This document shows, in pieces, positions 1-4,755 of a stretch of DNA of 6,022 nucleotides (within the stretch, counting starts at the first letter, position 1; every line of letters begins with the position of its first letter). Both the position numbers and the translations under genes were made by a program. The stretch lies in NCBI GenBank assembly GCA_023458615.1, contig JAEWYV010000305.1:1-6022 (forward strand). Reading direction: 5' to 3'. The notes under the pieces are model-generated. The model worked only from the letters and a program-made list of their open reading frames with translations. It had not been told where the DNA came from and did no database searches. Source of the DNA: Bacillota bacterium. Its GTDB lineage: Bacteria; Bacillota; Clostridia; Christensenellales; CAG-138.

Positions 1-2255
1 AGCTCCAGCGGTTGTTTCGCAACCCGGAGGCATCGCGGCTCATCAAGCGCTGCAACGACTTTGGCGCGGGCGGCGTCTCGGTCGCCATTGGCGAACTCGC
101 GGATGGCGTCTGGGTCGATCTCGACAAAGTTCCCGTAAAATATCAGGGACTGGACGGAACGGAACTCGCCATCAGCGAGTCGCAGGAGCGCATGGCGCTC
201 GTTGTCGCGCCCGAAGATGCGGCGCGGCTCGTCGCGCTCGCGGAGGCGGAGAACCTGCAAGCCGTCGCGGTTGCGAAGATTACGCGTGAGCCGCGGCTCG
301 TCATGCACTGGCGCGGTGAAAAGATCGTTGACATTAGTAGAAGCTTTATCGACAGCAACGGAGCCGCAAAACACACACGCGTGTGCGTTGACGCTCCCGT
401 TAAAAAAGAAGACGCGCAAGACACGACAGGATTTGCCTCGCGCTGTAAGACGCTGGTTGCCGACCTCAATATCTGCTCCAAACAGGGTTTGAGTGAACGG
501 TTTGACTCCACCGTTGGCGCAAACACGGTGCTGATGCCCTTTGGCGGCGCGCGGCAGAAGACCCCGCCGCAGGCGATGGCGGCAAAGCTGCCGGTGTTGT
601 CCGGCGGGAGCGAGGCTTGCACTACGATGGCTTGGGGTTACGATCCGTTCCTTGCGGAGCGTTCGCCCTATTCCGGCGGATATGCGGCGGTGGTGAGCTC
701 GCTGGCAAAACTCGCAGCGACCGGCGCGCCGCTGGACGAGCGCTACCTGAGTTTTCAGGAATACTTTGGCAAGCCTGGCAACGATCCTTCCCGCTGGGGC
801 AAACCCGCCGCCGCGCTGCTCGGCGCTCTTCAGGCACAGCTCGACTATGGCGTCGCGGCCATCGGCGGCAAGGACTCCATGAGTGGCTCATTTGAGACGC
901 TGGATGTACCGCCGACGCTGGTCTCCTTCGCGGTTGCGATTGGTAGCACAAGCACGATTCTCTCGCCGGAGTTTAAGCGTTCTGGCTCGCGTGTTGCGCT
1001 GCTGAGTCCCGCTTATCGTGCGGATGGTCTGCCGGAGGCGGCATCCGAACGGCAGTTACTGGAGCAGGTATACGCGTTGATCGCGTCAAAACAGGTTCTC
1101 GCGGCCTATACACCCGGCGCGGGCGGCGTGCTGGAGGCGGTGTTCAAGATGTGCCTCGGCAACGGACTCGGATTTGCGTTTGCAGATTCGGCGGATGATC
1201 TCTTCACTTCCCGACTCGGCGCGTTTGTGCTGGAGCTGGCGCCTGACTGTATGGTGGGTGAGCTGCTGGGGCAGACGACCGCGACGCGCTCTCTTGTGTG
1301 GCGCGGGGAGCGGGCGGAGCTAAGCGAGCTGGAGACAGCATATGAAGGTACGCTGGAGAATGTGTTCCCCACACACAAACAGATTGCCGATCAACTGCCG
1401 GAGGTTGCGATCCATCGCGCCAACGATCACGTCAGGCCGCGCAGTGTGATTACGACAAAACCCACCATTCTGATTCCTGTGTTTCCGGGGACGAATTGCG
1501 AATATGAATCCGCCCGTGCGGTGGAGCGCGCAGGGGCTAAGGCGGATGTGCTGGTGCTCCGCACCCAATCCGCCGCCGCGTTGCAGGAGAGTTTGCGTGA
1601 ATTTGCCGCGCGGATGTCCCGCACGCAGGCGCTGTTTCTGCCCGGCGGATTCTCCAACGGGGACGAGCCGGATGGCTCCGGCAAGTTCATCACCGCGTTT
1701 TTGCGCCATCCGCTGGCGGCGGACGCGATTGCTGACCTGCTGAATGAACGGGACGGGCTAGCCCTTGGCATCTGCAACGGCTTTCAGGCGCTCATCAAGC
1801 TGGGGCTACTCCCATTTGGTCGGATGACTCAGCCCACTGCCGACGCGCCGACGCTGACCTTCAACGCCATCGGTCGGCATCAATCCCACATTGTCCGAAC
1901 GCGTGTGACCTCCAACCTCTCCCCGTGGCTTATGCTTGCGGACGAGGGGGAGATTTACTCCATGCCGGTATCGCATGGAGAGGGGCGCTTTCTCTGCCCG
2001 CCGGATGTGTTTTCCGGCTTGGCGAAGAACGGGCAGATCGCCGCGCAATATGTAGATGAACAAGGGCTACCTAGCATGGACGTGCGCTGTAACCCCAACG
2101 GATCCTATGCGGCGGTGGAAGCCATCACCTCGCCGGACGGGCGCATTTTAGGCAAGATGGGGCATAGCGAGCGCGTTGGAACGGACTTATATCAAAACGT
2201 GCCGGGCAATTATGACATGCGGCTGTTTGAGTCTTTCGTGCTGTATTTCAGCTAA
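1..2255 (+). CDS. purL: Phosphoribosylformylglycinamidine synthase (FGAM synthase), C-terminal part, 5' partial
   Basis: This enzyme converts FGAR to FGAM with ATP and glutamine, the fourth step of cytoplasmic purine synthesis. The frame is open from base 3 with no stop, so the gene continues beyond the left edge; the TTG at 12 is an internal Leu codon, not a start. About 750 codons are visible, against roughly 1,230-1,260 for single-chain clostridial PurL. Counting from base 12: residues 1-125 are the end of the first AIRS-like domain (FGAGGVSVAIGELADG, ISESQERMAL); 195-455 form the second AIRS-like domain (SGGSEACTTMAWGYDP, and GGKDSMSGS around K287); 484-740 form a class I glutamine amidotransferase. 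That domain has PGTNCEYE, LPGGFSNGDEPDGSGKF, nucleophile Cys588 in GICNGFQ, SHGEGRF, and the likely triad His718/Glu720 in GHSER. The catalytic residues seen are intact. The fusion contrasts with the split PurL/PurQ/PurS of Bacillus. Stop is TAA at 2253. Confidence 0.96.
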   Translation, partial: LQRLFRNPEASRLIKRCNDFGAGGVSVAIGELADGVWVDLDKVPVKYQGLDGTELAISESQERMALVVAPEDAARLVALAEAENLQAVAVAKITREPRLVMHWRGEKIVDISRSFIDSNGAAKHTRVCVDAPVKKEDAQDTTGFASRCKTLVADLNICSKQGLSERFDSTVGANTVLMPFGGARQKTPPQAMAAKLPVLSGGSEACTTMAWGYDPFLAERSPYSGGYAAVVSSLAKLAATGAPLDERYLSFQEYFGKPGNDPSRWGKPAAALLGALQAQLDYGVAAIGGKDSMSGSFETLDVPPTLVSFAVAIGSTSTILSPEFKRSGSRVALLSPAYRADGLPEAASERQLLEQVYALIASKQVLAAYTPGAGGVLEAVFKMCLGNGLGFAFADSADDLFTSRLGAFVLELAPDCMVGELLGQTTATRSLVWRGERAELSELETAYEGTLENVFPTHKQIADQLPEVAIHRANDHVRPRSVITTKPTILIPVFPGTNCEYESARAVERAGAKADVLVLRTQSAAALQESLREFAARMSRTQALFLPGGFSNGDEPDGSGKFITAFLRHPLAADAIADLLNERDGLALGICNGFQALIKLGLLPFGRMTQPTADAPTLTFNAIGRHQSHIVRTRVTSNLSPWLMLADEGEIYSMPVSHGEGRFLCPPDVFSGLAKNGQIAAQYVDEQGLPSMDVRCNPNGSYAAVEAITSPDGRILGKMGHSERVGTDLYQNVPGNYDMRLFESFVLYFS

Positions 2256-2272
2256 TCGGCGGCGAACTCTTT

Positions 2273-2287
2273 GGCGCGGAGCGCGCC
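2273..2287. other. Short GC-rich hairpin after purL
   Basis: A perfect 6-bp inverted repeat (GGCGCG, GAG loop, CGCGCC) lies 17 bases after the purL stop. No T-run follows, so it is not a canonical intrinsic terminator. It could stabilise the purL 3' end or be chance in GC-rich DNA. Confidence 0.3.
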
Positions 2288-2298
2288 CGGCATTGATC

Positions 2299-2329
2299 TT
2301 GACGCCCAAATGGTGTAAGGTGTTAGCAA
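2299..2329 (+). promoter_or_regulatory. Possible promoter with imperfect dyad upstream of the HAD gene
   Basis: TTGACG at 2299-2304 matches the -35 consensus in five of six positions. No good -10 sits at 17 bp; the best option is TAGCAA at 2324-2329 with a 19-bp spacer. An imperfect dyad (CTTGACGCC at 2298-2306 against GGTGTAAGG at 2312-2320, centred on 2309) lies in the spacer. A long spacer with a dyad is the layout of MerR-family promoters, but no merR-like gene is in view. An alternative is TTGATC (2293) with an extended -10 TGGTGTAAG (2311). Both are weak. Confidence 0.3.
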
Positions 2330-2372
2330 CCCAAAGGGGCACCAGAACACAAGCAAAGGTTGGACACCCGAT

Positions 2373-3071
2373 TTGAACACAAACAAACGCTACGAATATC
2401 TGCTTTTCGACATTGACAACACGCTCATGGACTTCTCCGCGGGCGAAAAAACGGCGCTGTTTCAGACCATGGACGAGTTTGGCATCTCCATTTCGGAGGC
2501 GGATTACCATAAATATCTAGAGGTCAACCGCGAGGCTTGGCTACGGTTTGAAGAGGGTTTGTTGGATAGCAAGTCCGTTCAGCGGGCGCGCTTTGAGGCG
2601 TTTGCCGCGCATTTGGGGCGCGACATTGCCGAGGGACAAGCGCTCAACGACCGCTATGTGGTCAATCTTGGCATGCAGGCGATCCTGATGGACGGCGTAA
2701 CGCAGATGCTCGAACAGCTGAGCAGTCGTTATCACCTCGCGGTGGCGACCAACGGGCTTACGCTGGTGCAGCGCGAGCGGCTCAGGCGCTCCGGCTTTCT
2801 GCCGCTGCTGGAGAAGGTGTTTATCTCGCAGGAGATGGGCGTGCAGAAACCGCACAAGGCGTATTATGACCATATCCTCGACACGTTTGGAACGGATCGG
2901 CACGAAGCGTTCCTCATGATCGGGGATTCGTTCTCCGCCGATATTCAGGGCGGCATCAACGCGGGCATCGACACCTGCTGGTATCAAAACCCCGGCGCGG
3001 AGCCGGACGCGAACATCCTGCCGACCTACACCGTACGCGGATATGATGAGCTGCTGGATCTGCTGATGTAA
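2373..3071 (+). CDS. HAD-superfamily hydrolase, YjjG/YfnB-type pyrimidine 5'-nucleotidase
   Basis: A 232-residue cytoplasmic phosphatase with all four HAD motifs: DIDNT at 13-17 (nucleophile Asp13, acid/base Asp15), Thr126 in VATNG, Lys159 in GVQKP, and GDSFSAD at 184-190 (metal-binding Asp185 and Asp190). The helical stretch at about 20-105 is a C1 cap. Length and order fit the YjjG/YfnB family, known in E. coli as a house-cleaning nucleotidase acting on dUMP, dTMP and non-canonical pyrimidine nucleotides. The exact substrate here is inferred. The start is TTG at 2373: the frame is open back to the TAA at 2316 but has no ATG or GTG, and the first ATG falls inside motif I (Met19). AAAGG at 2355-2359 is a rather distant ribosome site (13 bases). 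The gene sits 117 bp after purL and is followed by ppnP, which could use its nucleoside product. Confidence 0.88.
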   Translation: MNTNKRYEYLLFDIDNTLMDFSAGEKTALFQTMDEFGISISEADYHKYLEVNREAWLRFEEGLLDSKSVQRARFEAFAAHLGRDIAEGQALNDRYVVNLGMQAILMDGVTQMLEQLSSRYHLAVATNGLTLVQRERLRRSGFLPLLEKVFISQEMGVQKPHKAYYDHILDTFGTDRHEAFLMIGDSFSADIQGGINAGIDTCWYQNPGAEPDANILPTYTVRGYDELLDLLM

Positions 3072-3096
3072 GTTGGGCTTCGGCTTATATAATTTG

Positions 3097-3128
3097 CTAT
3101 CTTTTCCGCCGGATTTACGCTAAGATAG
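3097..3128. promoter_or_regulatory. Inverted repeat in the ppnP promoter, possible operator
   Basis: Perfect 7-bp arms CTATCTT (3097-3103) and AAGATAG (3122-3128) flank an 18-base spacer containing the -35 element TTTACG and a small TCCG-C-CGGA palindrome (3105-3113). The arms cover the -35 and the start of the promoter spacer, where a repressor could bind. No regulator gene is visible, so the role is inferred. Confidence 0.4.
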
Positions 3129-3143
3129 AAAACAATATATAAT
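3114..3143 (+). promoter_or_regulatory. Sigma-A-type promoter of ppnP
   Basis: TTTACG (3114-3119, four of six matches to TTGACA), an 18-bp spacer, then a perfect TATAAT (3138-3143). Transcription would start near 3150, just before the ribosome site, giving a leader of about 17 bases. A second TATAAT at 3088-3093 lacks a convincing -35. Confidence 0.6.
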
Positions 3144-3152
3144 TTTTTCTGC

Positions 3153-3158
3153 GGGAGG
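3153..3158 (+). promoter_or_regulatory. Ribosome binding site of ppnP
   Basis: GGGAGG lies 8 bases before the ATG at 3167 and fixes that start. Confidence 0.8.
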
Positions 3159-3166
3159 AAGCAACT

Positions 3167-3484
3167 ATGGATCGGTTTGAGCAGGTGACCATCGTCAAAA
3201 AGGCGAATGTGTATTACGACGGCAAGGTAACGAGCCGCACGGTGCTCTTTGCGGACGGAACGAAGAAGACGCTCGGCGTCATTCTCTCCGGTGCATACGA
3301 GCTTGGCACGGGGGATAAGGAGATCATGGAGATTCTCGGCGGCGAGCTGCGCGCGCTGCTGCCAGGCGCAACGGAGTGGCAGACGTTTTCCGAGGGGCAG
3401 TCGTTCGAAGTCCCCGCGAACAGCCGCTTTTCCTGCGCAACGGACAGCATCTGCGACTACTGCTGCTCTTATGTGAAAGAGTAA
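3167..3484 (+). CDS. ppnP: Pyrimidine/purine nucleoside phosphorylase (YaiE, DUF1255 family)
   Basis: A small cupin-fold protein of 105 residues (the E. coli homologue is 94) that splits nucleosides with phosphate into base and ribose-1-phosphate, with broad purine and pyrimidine specificity in the characterised E. coli enzyme. Family signatures seen: YYDGKVTSR at 16-24, GVILSGAYELGT at 37-48, and the core from EIMEILGGEL (52-61) through LLPGATEWQTFSEGQSF (64-80) to EVPANSRF (81-88). The C-terminus CDYCCSY has three cysteines; the family usually ends near a CRYL-like segment, so the cysteines may be a lineage feature. It has its own promoter and a strong GGGAGG site, and a strong terminator follows, so it is probably monocistronic although it lies 95 bp behind the HAD nucleotidase. 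There is no signal peptide, so it should be cytoplasmic. Confidence 0.93.
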   Translation: MDRFEQVTIVKKANVYYDGKVTSRTVLFADGTKKTLGVILSGAYELGTGDKEIMEILGGELRALLPGATEWQTFSEGQSFEVPANSRFSCATDSICDYCCSYVKE

Positions 3485-3490
3485 TCCTAT

Positions 3491-3510
3491 CTAGCGCAAG
3501 CACGCGCTAG
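3491..3510. other. Inverted repeat just after ppnP
   Basis: Perfect 7-bp arms CTAGCGC and GCGCTAG with a 6-base loop, starting 6 bases after the ppnP stop. No T-run follows. In the transcript it would form a hairpin upstream of the terminator hairpin, perhaps protecting the 3' end. Confidence 0.45.
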
Positions 3511-3542
3511 CCGAAGTGAAAAAACCGTAAGAACAACCAACC

Positions 3543-3584
3543 AAACGCGGACGGAAGCGGCAACGACTCCATCCGCGTTTTTTT
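3543..3584 (+). terminator. Intrinsic terminator of ppnP
   Basis: Stem ACGCGGACGGA (3545-3555) with TCCATCCGCGT (3568-3578): ten pairs and one C-A mismatch, a 12-base loop, then seven Ts (3578-3584). Two more A-T pairs can form at the base (3543-3544 with 3579-3580). This is the strongest terminator in the window. Confidence 0.92.
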
Positions 3585-3774
3585 ATGTGTGCGATCATCA
3601 CCGTTAGGTTAATGCGCCGTGTTGATTATTTTTTATTGTGTGCACGTGTCACCATTTGGCATGCGCCGTGTTGATTATTTTTTATCATGTGCGCGCGTCG
3701 CCATTTGGCATGCGCCATGTTGCTTGTTTTATGCTGCGTGCGATCATCACCATCCGACCCGTGCGCCGTGTTCC
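3578..3774. repeat. About four imperfect tandem copies of a ~49-bp unit
   Basis: The stretch between the ppnP terminator and the next gene is made of repeated units, each with a T-rich run, a GTGYGC-like part, a CACC/GCC part and GCGCCRTGTTG. Anchored on RTGCGCCRTGTT, copies lie at 3612, 3661, 3710 and 3761, giving periods of 49, 49 and 51. Units at 3629-3677 and 3678-3726 are aligned without gaps and differ at 7 of 49 positions. The outer two units share GTGCGATCATCACC (3589-3602 and 3738-3751); the inner two share CCATTTGGCATGCGCC (3652-3667 and 3701-3716). Open frames through it, including one in phase with the next gene, look like by-products of the repeat. The T-run of the first copy doubles as the ppnP terminator tail. 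Function is unknown. Confidence 0.85.
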
Positions 3775-3793
3775 TTTTTTCGCGCGGGGATTG

Positions 3794-3799
3794 TATGAT
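3794..3799 (+). promoter_or_regulatory. Weak -10-like element upstream of the DHFR-like gene
   Basis: TATGAT (five of six matches to TATAAT) lies 37 bases before the ATG at 3831. The -35 position at 17 bp holds TTCCTT, a poor match, so the promoter is weak, activator-dependent or elsewhere. Confidence 0.3.
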
Positions 3800-3817
3800 G
3801 AAATGGAGAATCGGATC

Positions 3818-3823
3818 AGGAGG
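3818..3823 (+). promoter_or_regulatory. Ribosome binding site deciding the DHFR-like start
   Basis: A perfect AGGAGG sits 7 bases before the ATG at 3831. This favours 3831 over the in-frame upstream ATG at 3687, which lies in the tandem repeat. Confidence 0.88.
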
Positions 3824-3830
3824 AATCAAC

Positions 3831-4364
3831 ATGAGAGATGTTGTGCTGTTTATCGCCATGAGCCTCGATGGCTATATCGCCGCGCCGGATGGAAGCATCG
3901 ACTGGTTGGGCGGGCAGGATGCCGGGTCGAACGATTTCGGGTCGTATGAGCGCTTCATCGCGGGGGTGAGCGATGTCGTCCTTGGGTACACCACCTATCA
4001 TCAGCTCACGACGGAGTTGATGCCCGGTGCCTGGCCGTATGCCGCGCAGAAGAGCTATGTACTCACGCACCGCAAGGATGTGCCGGATCAGGCTGGGGTT
4101 GTGTTTACGGATGAACCCGTCTCGGCGCTTATCGGCAGGCTAAAAGCGCAGAGTGGCGGCGAGATTTGGATTTGCGGCGGCGCTTCCGTCGTCAACCAGT
4201 GCATGCGGGAGGGGCTGATTGACCGCTACCATATCAACGTGATGCCGACCATTCGCGGCGCGGGGATTCGCCTGTTTGAGGGGCTGGAGAAACCAATTCC
4301 GCTTCGGCTTATTTCGACAGAGCAGTATAATGGCATTGTCGATTTGGTGTATGCGGTTCGGTAG
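3831..4364 (+). CDS. Dihydrofolate reductase-like protein (RibD C-terminal domain family)
   Basis: A 177-residue cytoplasmic protein with the NADPH-dependent reductase fold shared by DHFR and the RibD C-terminal domain, like the small stand-alone YyaP/YwjB proteins of Firmicutes. Visible signatures: IAMSLDGYIAAPDGSIDWL at 8-26, the DVVLGYTTYHQL segment at 48-59 (usually LGRxTY in relatives), YVLTHRKD at 76-83, the nucleotide-loop motif IWICGGASVVNQ at 112-123, and LIDRYHINVMPTIRGAGIRLF at 129-149. Length fits the family and it appears intact. The substrate is not known for these paralogues; they should not be called FolA or riboflavin enzymes without other evidence. The in-frame ATG at 3687 would add 48 residues encoded by the tandem repeat and is rejected in favour of the start behind AGGAGG. 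It stands alone after the ppnP terminator, and a small unknown gene follows. Confidence 0.88.
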   Translation: MRDVVLFIAMSLDGYIAAPDGSIDWLGGQDAGSNDFGSYERFIAGVSDVVLGYTTYHQLTTELMPGAWPYAAQKSYVLTHRKDVPDQAGVVFTDEPVSALIGRLKAQSGGEIWICGGASVVNQCMREGLIDRYHINVMPTIRGAGIRLFEGLEKPIPLRLISTEQYNGIVDLVYAVR

Positions 4365-4396
4365 CGCGTGCGCGGCTGGCTAGTTGGTGCGCTATC

Positions 4397-4405
4397 TGGT
4401 ATACT
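4397..4405 (+). promoter_or_regulatory. Extended -10 promoter for the small downstream gene
   Basis: TGGTATACT contains TATACT (five of six consensus) with the TGn extension directly upstream; no good -35 is seen, as is common for extended -10 promoters. Transcription would begin near 4412, about 19 bases before the ATG at 4431. Confidence 0.4.
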
Positions 4406-4430
4406 GGGGTGTGAAAGTGAGTGGATAAAT

Positions 4431-4616
4431 ATGAGAAAGAATATTGGTAAACTTCCGCATCTGCTGAAGCGTGAAGGCGAAGAGGGGCAGCCTGCGGAGG
4501 GATTGCATACAGGCGAGCGGAACAGCTCGTCCAACAACAGCCTTGTTCGCAACCCCGCGATCACGGGTAAGCTGATGAGCATGAGCATGCGTCAGTACTC
4601 GAAGAAGGGGAAATAA
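4431..4616 (+). CDS. Small basic protein of unknown function (61 residues)
   Basis: I do not recognise this protein. From ATG 4431 it is 61 residues, rich in Lys, Arg, Ser and Asn, with no membrane segment and no Cys. A charged N-terminal half (KREGEEGQPAEG at 13-24) leads to a Ser/Asn stretch (NSSSNNS at 31-37), a Met/Ser run (MSMSM at 49-53) and a Lys-rich end. The ATG has only a weak ribosome site (GTGAGTGG at 4417-4424, 6 bases away) but follows an extended -10 promoter. An alternative in-frame GTG at 4368, three bases after the DHFR-like stop, gives 82 residues beginning MRGWLVGALSGILGC, resembling a very short lipoprotein signal with a lipobox-like ILGC. It has no clear ribosome site. 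The GC-hairpin terminator just downstream supports a real transcription unit. Being short, it may still be non-coding. Confidence 0.5.
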   Translation: MRKNIGKLPHLLKREGEEGQPAEGLHTGERNSSSNNSLVRNPAITGKLMSMSMRQYSKKGK

Positions 4617-4634
4617 CCTAAAAGTTTACAGGAA

Positions 4635-4668
4635 GAAGGGCGGCTTAGGCCGCCCTTTCTAATATTTT
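4635..4668 (+). terminator. GC-rich hairpin terminator after the small gene
   Basis: Perfect 9-bp stem AAGGGCGGC (4636-4644) and GCCGCCCTT (4649-4657) with a TTAG loop, plus a G-T pair at the base, followed by the interrupted T-run TTTCTAATATTTT. It sits 19 bases after the TAA at 4614-4616. On the minus strand the stem is followed by CTTCCTG, so it could also weakly stop transcription arriving from the HEPN gene. Confidence 0.78.
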
Positions 4669-4691
4669 AGACTGTATAGAATATATCTAAA
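4666..4691. repeat. Short inverted repeat TTTAGA/TCTAAA
   Basis: 6-bp arms at 4666-4671 and 4686-4691 with a 14-base AT-rich spacer, at the point where composition changes from GC-rich to AT-rich. It may be chance in AT-rich DNA. Confidence 0.25.
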
Positions 4692-4697
4692 CACCTA

Positions 4698-4728
4698 GGT
4701 TCAATATAAATGTAATTTATAATGAACT
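4698..4728. repeat. AT-rich near-perfect inverted repeat downstream of the HEPN gene
   Basis: GTTCAATATAAAT (4699-4711) pairs with ATTTATAATGAAC (4715-4727): twelve pairs, one A-A mismatch, a 3-base GTA loop, and an outer G-T pair. It starts 28 bases past the stop of the minus-strand gene. In either direction no proper T-run follows, so it is at best an atypical terminator. It could also be a protein-binding or recombination site at the edge of acquired DNA. Confidence 0.65.
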
Positions 4729-4755
4729 ACAGCGATAGTGAGAATGTGTGATAAG

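Noticed and set aside
143..2063. Several minus-strand and alternative-frame open frames inside purL
   Set aside because: They are shadows in GC-rich coding DNA: arginine-, serine- and proline-rich translations with no recognisable domains, over a gene with clear conserved motifs.
2176..2510. Open frames bridging the end of purL and the start of the HAD gene on both strands
   Set aside because: They overlap two well-supported genes in other frames and show no family signal.
2541..2987. 148-codon minus-strand frame inside the HAD gene
   Set aside because: It is the antisense shadow of a gene with all four HAD motifs.
3070..3093. Intrinsic terminator after the HAD gene
   Set aside because: The possible stem (AAGTTG with CGGCTT) has only six pairs, two of them G-U, and no T-run follows.
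3578..3774. CRISPR array
   Set aside because: Units are directly adjacent with no unique spacers, differ from each other throughout, and no cas gene is present.
3687..3830. In-frame 48-codon N-terminal extension of the DHFR-like gene from ATG 3687
   Set aside because: It lies inside the tandem repeat and has no ribosome site, whereas ATG 3831 has a perfect AGGAGG and begins exactly where family similarity begins.
3626..3859. Minus-strand open frame of 77 codons
   Set aside because: Its protein is repetitive only because the DNA is a tandem repeat, it overlaps the start of the DHFR-like gene, and it has no family resemblance.
4226..4588. 120-codon minus-strand frame across the DHFR-like gene and the small gene
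   Set aside because: Antisense to conserved coding sequence, no recognisable domain, and no ribosome site or promoter noted.
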